The notes: generated by a model not told the origin, from the letters alone. A stretch of DNA of 64,000 nucleotides from Diplolepis rosae (GCA_030998225.1 JAPYXD010000308.1:9000001-9064000), one strand, 5' to 3'; positions 11,264 through 22,009 are shown, counted from the stretch's first letter. Numbers and translations: made by a program.

Positions 11264-12208
11264 TTGGCAAACATCAAGCCTTATGAATTTTATGCAAATT
11301 TTTTTTTGAATAGTTTTCATATTTTTTACAAAAATCTCCTGAAATTTCTTTAAAATAATTTCAGTTTGAGTTAAATTTTTCTGATAATTAAAATTATTTT
11401 TTCTCAATAACCATTGAACAAGTCGACAAGTTGGTAGCAGTTTTAATTTTCTTAAAAAATTGAATACAAGAAAATCAAATATATTTTATTTTACAACTTT
11501 AAATAAATAAATTATACATAAAAATATTATCAAAAATTATTATAGTCTAATAATAATTATTCAAATTCCAATTTCCTGTATTCAAGTTTTTAATATCTGA
11601 ATATAATTTTAATAGGTGCCTCTATAAAATATATATTTTTTTTTAATACAAAACAGTGCGTACGAGATTTAATTCAATATTGAGAAATATTTTGCCTCCG
11701 CATTTGAGAATTATAAGCTATTCTGTTTTATTTAAACTATGCCTAAAATTATATTTTAATTGATTTTTCTTCATTTCGAAAAATTTTGAAAAAAATTTTT
11801 CCTATTTTATAATTTCAAAATATTGCGCAGCTTAAATATTTTTATTATGATATAAAATATAATAATAATAAAATATAAACCATTTCTCACCGTATAGAAT
11901 ATAAGATTTGGATTGTTTAAGGCAGGTTAAAACATTCTTTTGCACAAATTTGATGCTCTGGATACATATATCATAAATTTTTATACAATTTTACACAAAT
12001 TTCATAAAATTCATAAAAATTAAATTTCTGTTGTTTCTTCTTTAAATGTTTATTCTTCTTCATTAAATTATTGAATTAAAATTCGTCAAATATACAAAAA
12101 ATTATATACTTTTTATCTAAGAATTTGTTTTTTAAATGAAAAATCGTTAAACCTAAATCGATTAAATTCCAAAATTTATATTTTTCATCGTCATGATCTT
12201 GAATCCAA
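11264..12208 (+). other. Untranslated leader of the Gypsy element
   Basis: About 950 bases of AT-rich sequence lie between the primer site and the gag start codon, with no open frame of note. It would contain packaging signals, but none is recognisable. Confidence 0.6.
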
Positions 12209-13984
12209 ATGTCTGTGGAAAATAAGAAAGATAATTTAACAACAAAAAGTATTACTCGTAGTCAGGCTAAAAACAATCCAAAACTTGCTGAAATTATAGA
12301 AGACAATAGGAAAAAAGCTTTTGAAATTAAGAAAAAAGCAGCTGAAAACCAAGATTTGAAAACTCCCAATACTCCTTCAAATACTAGTGCCTCTACGTCC
12401 CAAAAATTAGAGTTATCAGGAAATACTAATCAAGATACTAGTATTATAATTAGTTCTAGTATACCTCCAAAAGACCGATCAGCTTTAACAGATTCAATAT
12501 TATTCGATAAAAGTATTTTTGATACATCAAATTTAACCGGAAATTCTACTATAGTCGACAAATTTGACCGCACTTTGATCCCAACAAATACTTCAAATTA
12601 TAAAGAACAATTACATTTATCTGAACCCTCAGAAGACTCAGACCGTGAATTAAATTACAAATTTCCAGAAAAATTAGCAGAAGATTCCGAAAAATCAATT
12701 TCTAACGATCCACAATTATTAGAACCTCTAATTAAACAATATAAAGAAGAATATTCGCCTATTTCAAATAAAATGACTACCAATAACCCACAAATTATAA
12801 CTGTTGCTCATAATCAAGTAGTATCATTACGAGATGCATTAGAAGTTGTACCAATATTTACAGGAGATAATATATCTCTGGATCAATTTATAGAAGGATG
12901 TAGAGAAGCAAAAGATATGCTTCCTGCAGGGACAGAATCAAACTTAACTAAATTAATCAAAACAAAGGTCAAAGGAGAAGCAAGAAAATGTGTCAGTGGA
13001 GGACAATACAGAAGTGTAGAAGATATTATAGATAGTCTTAAACGCGTTTATTCCTTAAATAAATCAGTATATCAATTACAAGGTGAATTAGGTAACATTT
13101 ATCAATGGGATAGTGAGAAAGTAATTTCCTACGCAACTCGTGTTAGGGAACTCGGAGAAAAAATATTAGATGCCCATAAAGCAAATAATAATGATAGAAT
13201 AGACGCAAACTTTCAAGCAGCCCTTGACAGCGACATTCGGGATTGCTTTTTACGAGGATTAAAAACCGAAATTGAATCCAGATTACAAGGTGTACATAAT
13301 TTTAAAGATACGGTAAACAACGCTCTAGAAATAGAAAGAAAAATCTCAGCAACAGCAGCACTACGATCCGCACGTACACCATATAGGCAAAAAGAAGATA
13401 ATTTAATAGGACCATCAGAAAAACGAGACAGAAATAGGATAAATATAACTCAGGAAGAAATTTTTTGTCAAATTTGTGGAAAAAGAGGACATACAGCTCC
13501 CACCTGTAGACAATGGAACCAAATAACCTCAAACAGACAAGGATATTCAAACAATTATGGAAGAAAATTGCAGCCTATAAGAAATCCTCCATATAATGAA
13601 AATTTTTACAACAGAAATAACCAACGGCAACCTTTTAACAGAGGTCCACAACCGAACGTGAGTCAATGGACCCCCCGTCAGGAGAATCCAGGTCAATGGC
13701 GACCTCAATCATCTGCACCAAACCCAAGTTCATGGCAACAGCAAACAACTAGCAATTTTAATAGAAATAGAGAATTTCAAAATACTTCAGCGAATTATCC
13801 AAAAATAAATAATAATAAAAATTGTAATTACTGTAAAAACATAGGTCATACAATTGACGAATGTCGGCGTCGAGCATACAACGAATCGCTTAAAAAGCAA
13901 CAACAACCTAACAGAGCTGAGAAACAGAACCAGGGAAACTCCAGACCCCTCCCCGATCAGGGTGCAATGAGGGAGGCTATTTAA
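12209..13984 (+). CDS. gag: Gag polyprotein of the plus-strand Gypsy element
   Basis: This intact 591-residue frame encodes the structural protein of the retrotransposon. The N-terminal 190 residues are polar and Ser/Thr-rich. The capsid-like gag domain starts near VSLRDALEVVPIFTG (about residue 207). Two CX2CX4HX4C zinc knuckles bind RNA: CQICGKRGHTAPTC (from residue 420) and CNYCKNIGHTIDEC (from about 539), separated by an Asn/Gln/Arg-rich stretch. The ATG at 12209 gives the full homologous length. The stop at 13982-13984 overlaps the pol frame, which continues in the -1 frame, so pol is probably made by -1 frameshifting. The minus-strand relative has the same arrangement. This is the only unbroken large gene of the element. 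Confidence 0.9.
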   Translation: MSVENKKDNLTTKSITRSQAKNNPKLAEIIEDNRKKAFEIKKKAAENQDLKTPNTPSNTSASTSQKLELSGNTNQDTSIIISSSIPPKDRSALTDSILFDKSIFDTSNLTGNSTIVDKFDRTLIPTNTSNYKEQLHLSEPSEDSDRELNYKFPEKLAEDSEKSISNDPQLLEPLIKQYKEEYSPISNKMTTNNPQIITVAHNQVVSLRDALEVVPIFTGDNISLDQFIEGCREAKDMLPAGTESNLTKLIKTKVKGEARKCVSGGQYRSVEDIIDSLKRVYSLNKSVYQLQGELGNIYQWDSEKVISYATRVRELGEKILDAHKANNNDRIDANFQAALDSDIRDCFLRGLKTEIESRLQGVHNFKDTVNNALEIERKISATAALRSARTPYRQKEDNLIGPSEKRDRNRINITQEEIFCQICGKRGHTAPTCRQWNQITSNRQGYSNNYGRKLQPIRNPPYNENFYNRNNQRQPFNRGPQPNVSQWTPRQENPGQWRPQSSAPNPSSWQQQTTSNFNRNREFQNTSANYPKINNNKNCNYCKNIGHTIDECRRRAYNESLKKQQQPNRAEKQNQGNSRPLPDQGAMREAI

Positions 13985-14328
13985 AACATTTTACAGCACC
14001 CACTTCAAATCAGAATATTATAAATACAAAAATAAATGTACACTCAGACAACCCAATTCCTTCTATTATGGTATCTGCTGATGGTCTAAAAAACCCAGCA
14101 CGTATGATGATAGACACAGGAGCAGGACGAAATTTAATAAAACTAAATATAATTGATCACAACGTGGAAATAAATCAAGATGAAATTTTACGCCTTACAG
14201 GTATAAATAATGTACCAGTTTATACATTGGGTCAGATAACTCTCAATATTTTTGGATATCCCACAATTTTTAACTTAATTCCAAATAGTGTACCAGTAGA
14301 AGAAGATGGAGTACTAGGATCCGAATTA
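13984..14328 (+). pseudogene. pol: pol: aspartic protease segment
   Basis: The pol frame opens in the -1 frame relative to gag. The protease has the active-site triad in MMIDTGAGRNLIK (about 14107-14145), a downstream LTGIN block and the closing ILGTEF-like motif (here VLGSEL). Three in-frame TAA codons at 14329, 14338 and 14347, generated by a 9-base tandem repeat (taatattta), stop the frame before RT. The relative on the minus strand is open through this position, so the stops are damage here rather than a family trait. Confidence 0.8.
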
Positions 14329-14430
14329 TAATATTTATAATATTTATAAAACGTCAATATAAATTATATATCAAAATGTTTAGAAATACAAAATAATAAA
14401 TATCCATTTCGACATCCGCAGACCATAATT

Positions 14431-16086
14431 TTGCCAGCAAGATCAATTTCAACACTTTGTATCCGAATTTCAAATACCAATCAAAAAGAAGGATTTATAC
14501 CTTTACTTAATTTGAAAAAAGGAATATATGCAGGAAATGCTATTGTCAAAAATCATGGTGGAAAAGCCTATATAAAAGTAGCAAACATACTTTCTATACC
14601 TATAGAAATAGAAACTCCTATAGTTATGCTAGAAGATTTTGAAGAAATCACAATGAGTAGTACTTTAGTTAAATCAACTACAAATCAAATTAACACTTTT
14701 ACGAACAAGAATCATAACAAATCCCCTGAAGAATTAATAGACAAATTTATAAATTCTAATGACACAGAACAAATAATATCTCAATTTTATAAAATCACAG
14801 GAGAAAATAAAATTAAAATAATCAAAGAATTACTTCGTTTAGATCACTTGAATCAAGAAGAGTTCGATCATGTAACAAAATTAATTGCTAAACATTCAGA
14901 TAGATTCCAAATACCAGATGAACCTTTAGAACCAACTAATGCTGCTATGCATTCAATTCCTACAGTAGACGAACGACCAATTTTCTCAAAACAATATAGA
15001 TTTCCACCAGCACACAAAGAAGAAATCACTAAACAAGTTAATGAACTTTTAAAAAATAAAATAATTAAACCTTCTCAATCACCGTTTAATACACCAGTAT
15101 TTATTGTACCTAAAAAACTAGATTCACATGGTCAAAGAAAGTGGAGAATGGTTTTAGATTTCAGGAAATTAAATGACAAAACGATCGGAGACTCCTATCC
15201 ATTACCAAACATAATAGACATTTTAGATCAATTAGGAAACGCACGATATTTTTCAGTCTTTGATTTAGCCACTGGATTCCATCATATCCCCATGGATCCT
15301 AAAGATTCACATAAAACAGCTTTTTCAACTCCATTTGGACACTACGAATTTGATAGAATGCCCTTTGGATTAAAAAATGCGCCAGCGACATTCCAAAGAC
15401 TTATGGATATAGTATTAACGGGATTACAAGGAACAGAACTTTTTGTTTATTTAGATGATATTGTTCTATATGCAGATACATTAGAAGAACATGAAGCAAA
15501 ATTCGATGAACTTATGAATCGACTTAGAAAAAGTAACTTACATTTACAACCTGATAAATGTGAATTTCTCAGACCTGAGGTAGCTTATTTAGGACACATT
15601 ATAGACAAAAACGGAGTTAGACCCGACCCTAAAAAAATAAAATCTGTACAAGAATTTCCAAGACCAAAAAATGAGAAGAATATTAAACAATTTTTAGGTT
15701 TAGCCGGTTATTACAGAAGATTTATTGAAAATTTCTCTAAAATTGCGAGTCCCTTGACACAACTTTTAAAAAAGGATACACCTTTTGTTTGGACTGAAAA
15801 ACAACAAGTAGCTTTTGATATATTAAAACAAAAATTATGCGAAAAACCTTTACTGCAGCGACCCGATTTTTCCAAACCCTTTATATTAACTACAGACGCA
15901 TCCGGATATGCGATAGGAGGTATACTTTCTCAAGGAAAAATAGGACAAGATAAACCAATAGCCTATACTTCTCGTACACTTAACGATAGTGAAAGAAAAT
16001 TTGACACCTATGAGAAGGAGGCACTAGCAATGGTTCATCAGTTCAGCACTTTCGACCTTACCTTTACGGCAGACGTTTCACTCTAG
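14431..16086 (+). pseudogene. pol: pol: reverse transcriptase and start of RNase H
   Basis: The frame is open for 551 residues. RT motifs are clear: the fingers block WRMVLDFRKLN, palm Asp in FDLATGFHHI, FGLKNAPATFQ, and the catalytic YLDD at 15448-15459. The connection FLGLAGYYRRFI is followed by the RNase H start with TTDASGYAIGG and YEKEALA. A single-base frameshift at about 16036-16044 throws translation into a short out-of-frame tail ending at 16086, while the rest of RNase H continues in another frame. It belongs to the Ty3/Gypsy group by sequence and by domain order. Confidence 0.9.
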
Positions 16087-17834
16087 TAACCGACCATAAA
16101 CCATTAGTATGGTTCCAGAATTCTAAAGACCCCTGTTCTCGAGTAACGAGATGGAGATTTAAATTAGCCGAATATGATTTCGATGTTGTATATAAAGCAG
16201 GAAAAACAAATGTTAATGCTGATGCATTATCTCGAAATCCTGTCGAAAATATTAAAGAAACTGAAAGTAAAACAAATACATTTGAATCTAAAAACAATAA
16301 TGATTCAAAATATTTCATCAAAGAAAATAATAAAGAAGAAAATTATAAGACGAAAACAAAATCTAAAAAATCCACAAATTCTACGAAACATACAAATCCT
16401 TTCTATTCAATACAAACATATATTAACGATTCTGATGGCGAGCCCGAACCTCCGGTAGCCACAAATTCTTCAAAATTCGAGGAAAATCAATCCTCCAATC
16501 AAAATTCAAGTTCTGATGACGAAACCGAAAATTTGGTAATCACATATATATTATCAAAATTGAAGCAAAGACAATATGCAAAACTCGAGTCAAAAATAAA
16601 TACAATATTGACTCGAAATCAAGCAAGGAAACAAAATGTCAAAATATATAACCAGCCAACATATAAAGATTTTTCAGACTCAAATGAAGAAAAAGACGAA
16701 GATAGCGACGACGAACCTCCTGATAGAAAAGAAAAACGAAAAATTCTCAAAAATAAAACTATATCAGTGCCTATATCTGGAAGAAAAAGAGGCAGACCAA
16801 GAAAGGATACACCAAAAATTGTAATCAAAAATAAGAACAAACCTCAGAAAAGGAAACAGAAAGGAAAAGATAATGATAATCTTGAACAAGATGTAAATGC
16901 AATTGATTCAGATTATGAATTTAATAAAGATCCTTTGATCAAAGAAAACACAGATTTAGATTCTTTTTCTGATGAATCCGATATTTTAACAGAAGACAAT
17001 TCTCTACAATATAAAAATCAACATTTAGAAAATACTGAAGAAAGAATTCACGAAAACTTTAATGATGATTTATATTCACAAAACGAAAATATAGCATCTG
17101 AAGACTTAGAAAATCGACCTCTACCAGAACCACCCCCCGCTGAAAAAGACCTGCCGGCCATAAAATTAACGACAAACCGCAATATAATCGAATGTCGAGA
17201 TCAACTTACAATGCGTAAGGACAATTATGCTTATTTTATTTCAACCAAAAACGAACCACGAGATAATGGTTCTAAAATTCTACTAAAACGTAATGAGTTA
17301 CCCCAATTTAAAAATCTTTGCGTAGGTCATGCACAAGAATTTCGTAGAGGATTACAGTACCACTTAGCACTACCAATAGAATCTGAATTAAAAGAAAATT
17401 TAAGTGATACATTAAAGAATATTAAATTATCAATTTATTCACTCCATTCAAAAGCAAAAAGCCTTAAATTACGCACAATTAGTATAGCAAAAACATCTGA
17501 AATTAATAATATTTTATGGGAAGAAATTTTAAGTACCATAAAATTAGCTTTTTCTGACTCACCAATAAAAATCATAATATGTAATGGAATTACACAATAT
17601 GCAACTAAAGAACAACAATCTCAATTAATCGAAGAAGCTCACTCATCGGCCTTAGGTGGACATAAAGGAGTTACTAAAACTTTCAATAGAATACGTCAAA
17701 ATTATTATTGGCAAAATATGAAACTAGATATTCAAAAATATATTCAAACTTGTTTAAAATGTCAATTAAAGAAACTTGTACGCGTAAAAACAAAAGAACC
17801 TATGATAATAACTGATACTCCTGGAACTGCCTTC
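16047..17834 (+). pseudogene. pol: pol: RNase H end, AT-hook hinge, integrase zinc domain
   Basis: This resumes RNase H (VTDHKPLVW, with the last catalytic Asp near 16092). A long hydrophilic hinge of about 430 residues follows. It contains KRGRPRK (about 16783-16806), a classic AT-hook core, and many acidic runs. The end holds the integrase HHCC zinc-binding region: H-x6-H in HSSALGGH and C-x2-C in CLKC. A TAA at 17835-17837 stops it just before the catalytic core. An AT-hook in this hinge is unusual for Gypsy pol; a pair of similar motifs occurs at the matching place in the minus-strand relative. Confidence 0.8.
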
Positions 17835-17837
17835 TAA

Positions 17838-18659
17838 AAAGTTTCTATGGGCATTGTAGGTCCATTGCCTGTGACACAAAAATTAAATGAGTATATATTA
17901 ACAATTCAAGATAACTTCACTAAGTACTCTTTAGCAATACCACTTCCTAATTCTCTCGCAAGTACTATAGCAGATGCTCTTATAAAGAAATTTATATGTA
18001 TTTTTGGATCACCTAGAGCAGTTCTTACTGATCAAGGAAAAAATTTCTTAAGTAATCTTATCCGAAGATTAGCCAAAATATTTAGAATTCGTCAATTCAA
18101 AACAACAGCTTTTCATCCACAATCAAATGGATCTTTGGAAAGATCTCATCATGTACTTGCTGAATATTTAAAACAATTTGTTAGTAAAAATTCTGAATGG
18201 GATGACTGGATAGAACTAGCTACATTTTCTTACAACACAAGCATTCATGAAGGAACTCGTTGCAGTCCATACGAATTAGTTTTTGGTAAATTAGCCAGAC
18301 AACCTTCAAGCGAACCCCTTCCAGAACATGAAAAACTAGAAACATATGATGATTACTTGATTAAATTAGTAACCCGACTTCATGAAATAAGAGCAATTGC
18401 TAGAGATAATCTTATTGCAGCAAAAGAAAAATCAAAAAAGTACTACGATAGAAATATAAGCCCACAAAATTTCAACGTTGATGAAGAAGTATTTTTACTA
18501 AGTGGTCCGAAACCTAAAAAACTCGAAAATCAATATTCTGGTCCTTATAGAATTTTAGAAGTTTTAGGAAAAGGCAATGTTAAAATTCAAATTAAAAATA
18601 AGCCAAAAGTAGTACATATTAATCGATTAAAACGTGCTCGATTAAATAAAGAAGACTAA
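17838..18659 (+). pseudogene. pol: pol: integrase catalytic core and C-terminus
   Basis: The DDE integrase core is readable in frame after the premature stop. The position of the first catalytic Asp is Gly (codon 17850-17852, in MGIVGPLP). The second Asp is kept (VLTDQG) and the Glu is kept (SNGSLERSH). The C-terminal end has a GPY/F-type module (NQYSGPYRILEVLGKG) and a basic tail. The upstream stop and the lost Asp together make this copy non-functional for integration. The minus-strand relative has kept the first Asp but changed the Glu. Confidence 0.85.
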
Positions 18660-18673
18660 ATTGAAAACTACTT

Positions 18674-18677
18674 TCAG
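18674..18677 (+). promoter_or_regulatory. Candidate splice acceptor before the CARD-like ORF
   Basis: The sequence actactttcag|at ends at 18677, 13 bases before the ATG at 18691. The minus-strand relative has gattgcag|at six bases before the matching ATG, so the arrangement recurs. Confidence 0.45.
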
Positions 18678-18690
18678 ATATCGTTATTCA

Positions 18691-18861
18691 ATGAATCCCA
18701 TCCACCGAAAAAGAATTAATAAATTTTGCAATATTCTTGTCAACAACATAAATATAGTGACAATTTGGCCATTTTTAATAAGAAATAAAATCTTTAACCG
18801 AGATGATCATGGACATAAATCTCTTACGCACAATCTTTTAGCATATTCTGAATCTGTATAA
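18691..18861 (+). pseudogene. CARD-like accessory ORF, C-terminally truncated
   Basis: The ORF of 56 residues starts 32 bases after the pol stop codon. Its N-terminal half aligns with the longer ORF at 40134-39910: both share an RI..(F/L)C.(I/L)(L/I)V pattern, an I..(I/L)WP(F/Y)L segment and (K/G)IFN.DD. That pattern, a helix, then IWPFL, then a Gly/Asp turn, is what one sees in helices 1-3 of caspase recruitment domains. The C-terminal half here has diverged or is frameshifted, so this copy is probably dead. The CARD reading is inference and rests mainly on the minus-strand copy. Confidence 0.5.
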
Positions 18862-18953
18862 CCACTAATCTATCTCTTGTCTGTTTTAGCCAACCCTTAA
18901 ACATTTTGCATGAAGCGAAGCACTAGTCATTGATAAAAAATAATATACTTCTT

Positions 18954-18957
18954 TTAG
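18954..18957 (+). promoter_or_regulatory. Candidate splice acceptor before the envelope-like remnant
   Basis: The sequence atacttcttttag|ga ends at 18957, 16 bases before an ATG at 18974. A second good acceptor (ctcttgtctgttttag|cc) ends near 18890. Confidence 0.4.
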
Positions 18958-18973
18958 GAACTCGAGAAGCATC

Positions 18974-19171
18974 ATGTCGAGGATTTAATTACTCATCATC
19001 ATTGGTCTATTTCTTATTCAAATTAATGAAGCCAATCAATTCATTCAAAATTCTTTATCTAAAAATCCTAACATTTACTTCAAACCTTTAGAGACTTTGA
19101 CTTTTACTACTGGCAGATGGCATATTCTCTCTTATGTTAATGTATTAGAAGTTTTACATTTCCGGATCTGA
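18974..19171 (+). pseudogene. Envelope-like remnant
   Basis: An ATG is followed by an in-frame stop at 18986-18988. The frame then stays open to 19169. It encodes a hydrophobic signal-peptide-like stretch and a short segment that resembles the beginning of envelope proteins of errantivirus-type Gypsy elements (an aromatic, Trp-His and Tyr-Val-Asn pattern after the signal). Everything after this is missing. It is reported as a broken remnant only. The position between pol and the last ORF is where env lies in such elements. Confidence 0.4.
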
Positions 19172-19585
19172 AATACTCAATATTTTCAAAGAACCATAAA
19201 AATGATAAAATCGAATACCATCTGCCAGCTTTACTTGAATGAATTCAATTTCAAACATATTTGAGCCAATCATTTCTTTTACATAATTGATTTTCTTGTT
19301 TTCATAATTGAATCATGATAATGAAAGCTTAATTTCATCAATTAAAAATCAAGTAAAGATTAAATTCAAACCAAAATTGAATTTTATTTTATTTTTGTTA
19401 TTTTCTTTTTTCTTTAACCTTTTACGACCATGAAGCCACCACAAGAAATAGCAGAAAATGACAAACCTTTTGATGGTGTTTGCCTAGAAATTTTCCCAGA
19501 AATATATAACGTATTATTTATCACCAAATGTTTTTGATAAGCACCACATATTTCAATTATTTATATCAATAAGACTCTCTTAGAT
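19172..19585 (+). other. Noncoding gap between envelope-like remnant and dsRBD ORF
   Basis: AT-rich, without a supported frame. It may contain deleted envelope sequence. It ends in aagactctcttag|at (AG at 19582-19583), a good splice acceptor two bases before the ATG of the next ORF. Confidence 0.5.
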
Positions 19586-20152
19586 ATGCGTGTTTGCGAA
19601 ATTTTTTATCTAATCAAATTATCTGATCACGAAAAACGAAGATATCAACATCGAAACGTTTGGCACTCAATTCGACAAATACAACCATTCAATACAGTAT
19701 GTTTCTTTTGCGATAAAAGAATATTGTCTATTTGTTGCACAGCCTTTCGATGCACTCAATGCCTTATGCAACTAATTAACGAGTTAAGCATAGAATATGA
19801 TTTTATAGGTCCAAATTACGAAATCACGTCTATATATTTCAATAATATTCCTACATTCGTTGCTAATTGTACGGTAATTAAAGATTGTACAAACTACACA
19901 TGCACTAGCGAACGATCTACGAATAAAAAACAAGCTAAGCATAACGCAGCACGTAAACTATTAGATTTCTTAAATAAAAAATATGTTTTTAGCAATCAAA
20001 ACGGGTTCGAAAGCAGCCCAAAAAAAAAAAACTTTGAAAATCGGAAAATATTATATAAATGGACTGGGGCTTGCGAGAAATGCTATCAGAGAGGTCACTT
20101 GATTTATACGTGTAAAGGACCCACGAGAAATAAAAACCTGCGACTTAATTAA
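19586..20152 (+). CDS. Accessory protein with dsRNA-binding-like domain and CCHC knuckle
   Basis: This intact 188-residue ORF lies between pol/env and the polypurine tract. Residues about 60-133 show the layout of a double-stranded RNA-binding domain: an LINEL start, a PNYEI strand, an IPTFVANCTV strand, and a final basic helix STNKKQAKHNAARKLLDFL, which carries the Lys-Lys/Ala-Ala pattern typical of dsRBDs. The N-terminus has Cys pairs (CFFCDKR, CCTAFRCTQC). The end carries a CX2CX4HX4C knuckle (CEKCYQRGHLIYTC). A related but degenerate ORF lies at 35.2-35.5 kb. A dsRNA binder in an insect retroelement could shield RNA from Dicer; that role is inferred. Confidence 0.65.
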   Translation: MRVCEIFYLIKLSDHEKRRYQHRNVWHSIRQIQPFNTVCFFCDKRILSICCTAFRCTQCLMQLINELSIEYDFIGPNYEITSIYFNNIPTFVANCTVIKDCTNYTCTSERSTNKKQAKHNAARKLLDFLNKKYVFSNQNGFESSPKKKNFENRKILYKWTGACEKCYQRGHLIYTCKGPTRNKNLRLN

Positions 20153-20312
20153 AATATTATATATTTCCATTATTATATAAATTATGACTGCATACATATG
20201 AACTTTTCACAAATAATATTTCGATAGGAATCATATGCGAGACACCTCTTATCCTATAACAATATTTTTTCAGGAAACTAATGAATTCATTTTAACTTTT
20301 CCTCTACCGAGG

Positions 20313-20355
20313 ATTCGATCGTTACAGTTCTATTCTATCACCTCCACGATCGAAT
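20313..20355 (+). promoter_or_regulatory. Stem-loop upstream of the Gypsy polypurine tract
   Basis: The arms attcgatcgt (20313-20322) and acgatcgaat (20346-20355) are perfectly complementary over 10 bp. The loop is 23 nt. The second arm runs straight into the polypurine tract. It corresponds to the stems at 7600, 34111 and 35021 with a different sequence. Confidence 0.7.
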
Positions 20356-20368
20356 TTAGGGGGGGAGG
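20356..20368 (+). promoter_or_regulatory. Polypurine tract of the plus-strand Gypsy element
   Basis: The run ttagggggggagg precedes the LTR start tgtcacgtatcc at 20369. Confidence 0.9.
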
Positions 20369-22009
20369 TGTCACGTATCCATGACAGTTATATTATATAT
20401 TATAATCATATAAAACTATTATGCTATTATATCATATAACACGTTTTATTGTTGCTATAAATATTGTTGCTAGATACATGTAATTGTTTTTATAAATAAT
20501 TTCACTATTACTATTAACTAAAATATCAATAAACAATTGATTTTATTGATAAAATACTAATTAAAACAAATATTGCCTTTTATTATTATTAATTGTTAAA
20601 AATAACAATTAACGAAATGCAACAAATGTTATATAACAACAATATTACTTCAACCTTTATATTTAAAATTATTATTAATCTCTATTATTATTAATATTTA
20701 ATATTGTTATTAACATTAATTGTCAAAATGCAACAAATATTAAATAATAACAATGTTACTTCAATTTCTTGATTTGCAATAATTATCAATCACTTTCATT
20801 ATAATTATTTCATATTGTTATTAAGATTTGCAACAAATATTATAATAATTCAAATGTTTATAATAATTATCATTATTGTTAATATTCTTATTTGATGTTA
20901 ATCAACAATCAGCAATTAATTATAAAATACGTTCTTTTAAGAACTATTCAAATCACTATTATTATTATTAATGTTATTTTATAAACAAAAACAATGTTTA
21001 AATATAAAGATTAATAGAATTAAAACAAATCATAATAACCATTTATGTACAACAATTGTATTATAATTACTCTATTACTTACCTATGTATACAAACAATG
21101 TCATTGACCCTTGCGACTAAATTTACCTAAAAACCTGATGGTACGGGTTTACACAGCCCTTGAGAAGATGTGAGTACGCCCACACCACGAAAGCATGACC
21201 CACACGGACTTGGAAAATCGGTGCTCACCAACGCAGCACACCAGCAAACTGGCCCATAGTCTCAACTCACCACACTGACACCTAAGATTCTAATGGACTT
21301 CGAAAAAGCTATTGAAACCATGGAACTCAAATTCCCATGCTTTCTACCTACAAGTTGAGACTACAGACGACAATATAAGCCAGGCTGCAAGGCCTAAAGA
21401 TGAGTCTGAGTCGGAGTCTGAGTCTAAGCGCATCGAAGTCTGAGTCTAAGCAAGTCTAAGCGCGTCGGAGTCTGAGTCGAAGCGAGTCTAAGGGAGCGTA
21501 CAATCAAGCAGCATCGCTAGAACCGGTTTTCGTCGCCGTACCGCAATAAATCTAAGTGGCCGTAATTTCCACGTGTTCGGGAAAACCAATATAATAACAA
21601 CAGAGTGAATTTAAATAAAACTGGATTTAGTGCCATTGTAATCAAGACATCAAAATAAGGATACCTGTTTTACAAAGGATTGACCTGCCACTGTTGATCA
21701 ACAAGGATAATTAGGGGAGGTACCCGATTAGCAGAGGATAAATATAACTTAAGGGATTATCGCTTTCAAGAGGCCACCTCATCAAAAAAACAACCGGTAA
21801 GTCAAATAACTTTGTTATATATAAAATTCTCTTTTCTCTTTTCTTTTGAGCCCTTTAGACTCACGGTGTGTTTTCTTTAAGGTTGGACCAATCAGACTCG
21901 ACCAACCAAAGGAAAACAGGCTGCAACCAACAACTAAAAAGTCGCTTGGGTTGAAATAAATTTGTATTTTTATAATAAATTATTATTAACAATAATTGTT
22001 ACGGTCGAA
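20369..22009 (+). mobile_element. 3' LTR of the plus-strand Gypsy element, truncated
   Basis: Almost identical to 9458-11100. Differences seen: a 12-bp deletion near 21222 and about five single-base changes. Identity stops at aacaataattgt (22009). The last ~135 bp of the LTR are replaced by unrelated sequence beginning tacggtcgaaatg, so no target duplication can be checked. Confidence 0.9.

Larger units (their letters stand above)
9458..22009 (+). mobile_element. Gypsy-type LTR retrotransposon with 3' accessory ORFs
   Basis: Order: 5' LTR (9458-11236), tRNA-Gly primer site, gag, pol (protease, RT, RNase H, hinge with AT-hook, integrase), CARD-like ORF, envelope-like remnant, dsRBD/CCHC ORF, stem-loop, polypurine tract and 3' LTR (20369-22009, truncated). 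By eye the two LTRs differ by about five substitutions and one 12-bp indel over about 1.64 kb, so the insertion is young. Even so, pol has in-frame stops, a frameshift and a changed catalytic residue, so this copy cannot make a working pol and may have been mobilised in trans. Confidence 0.9.
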
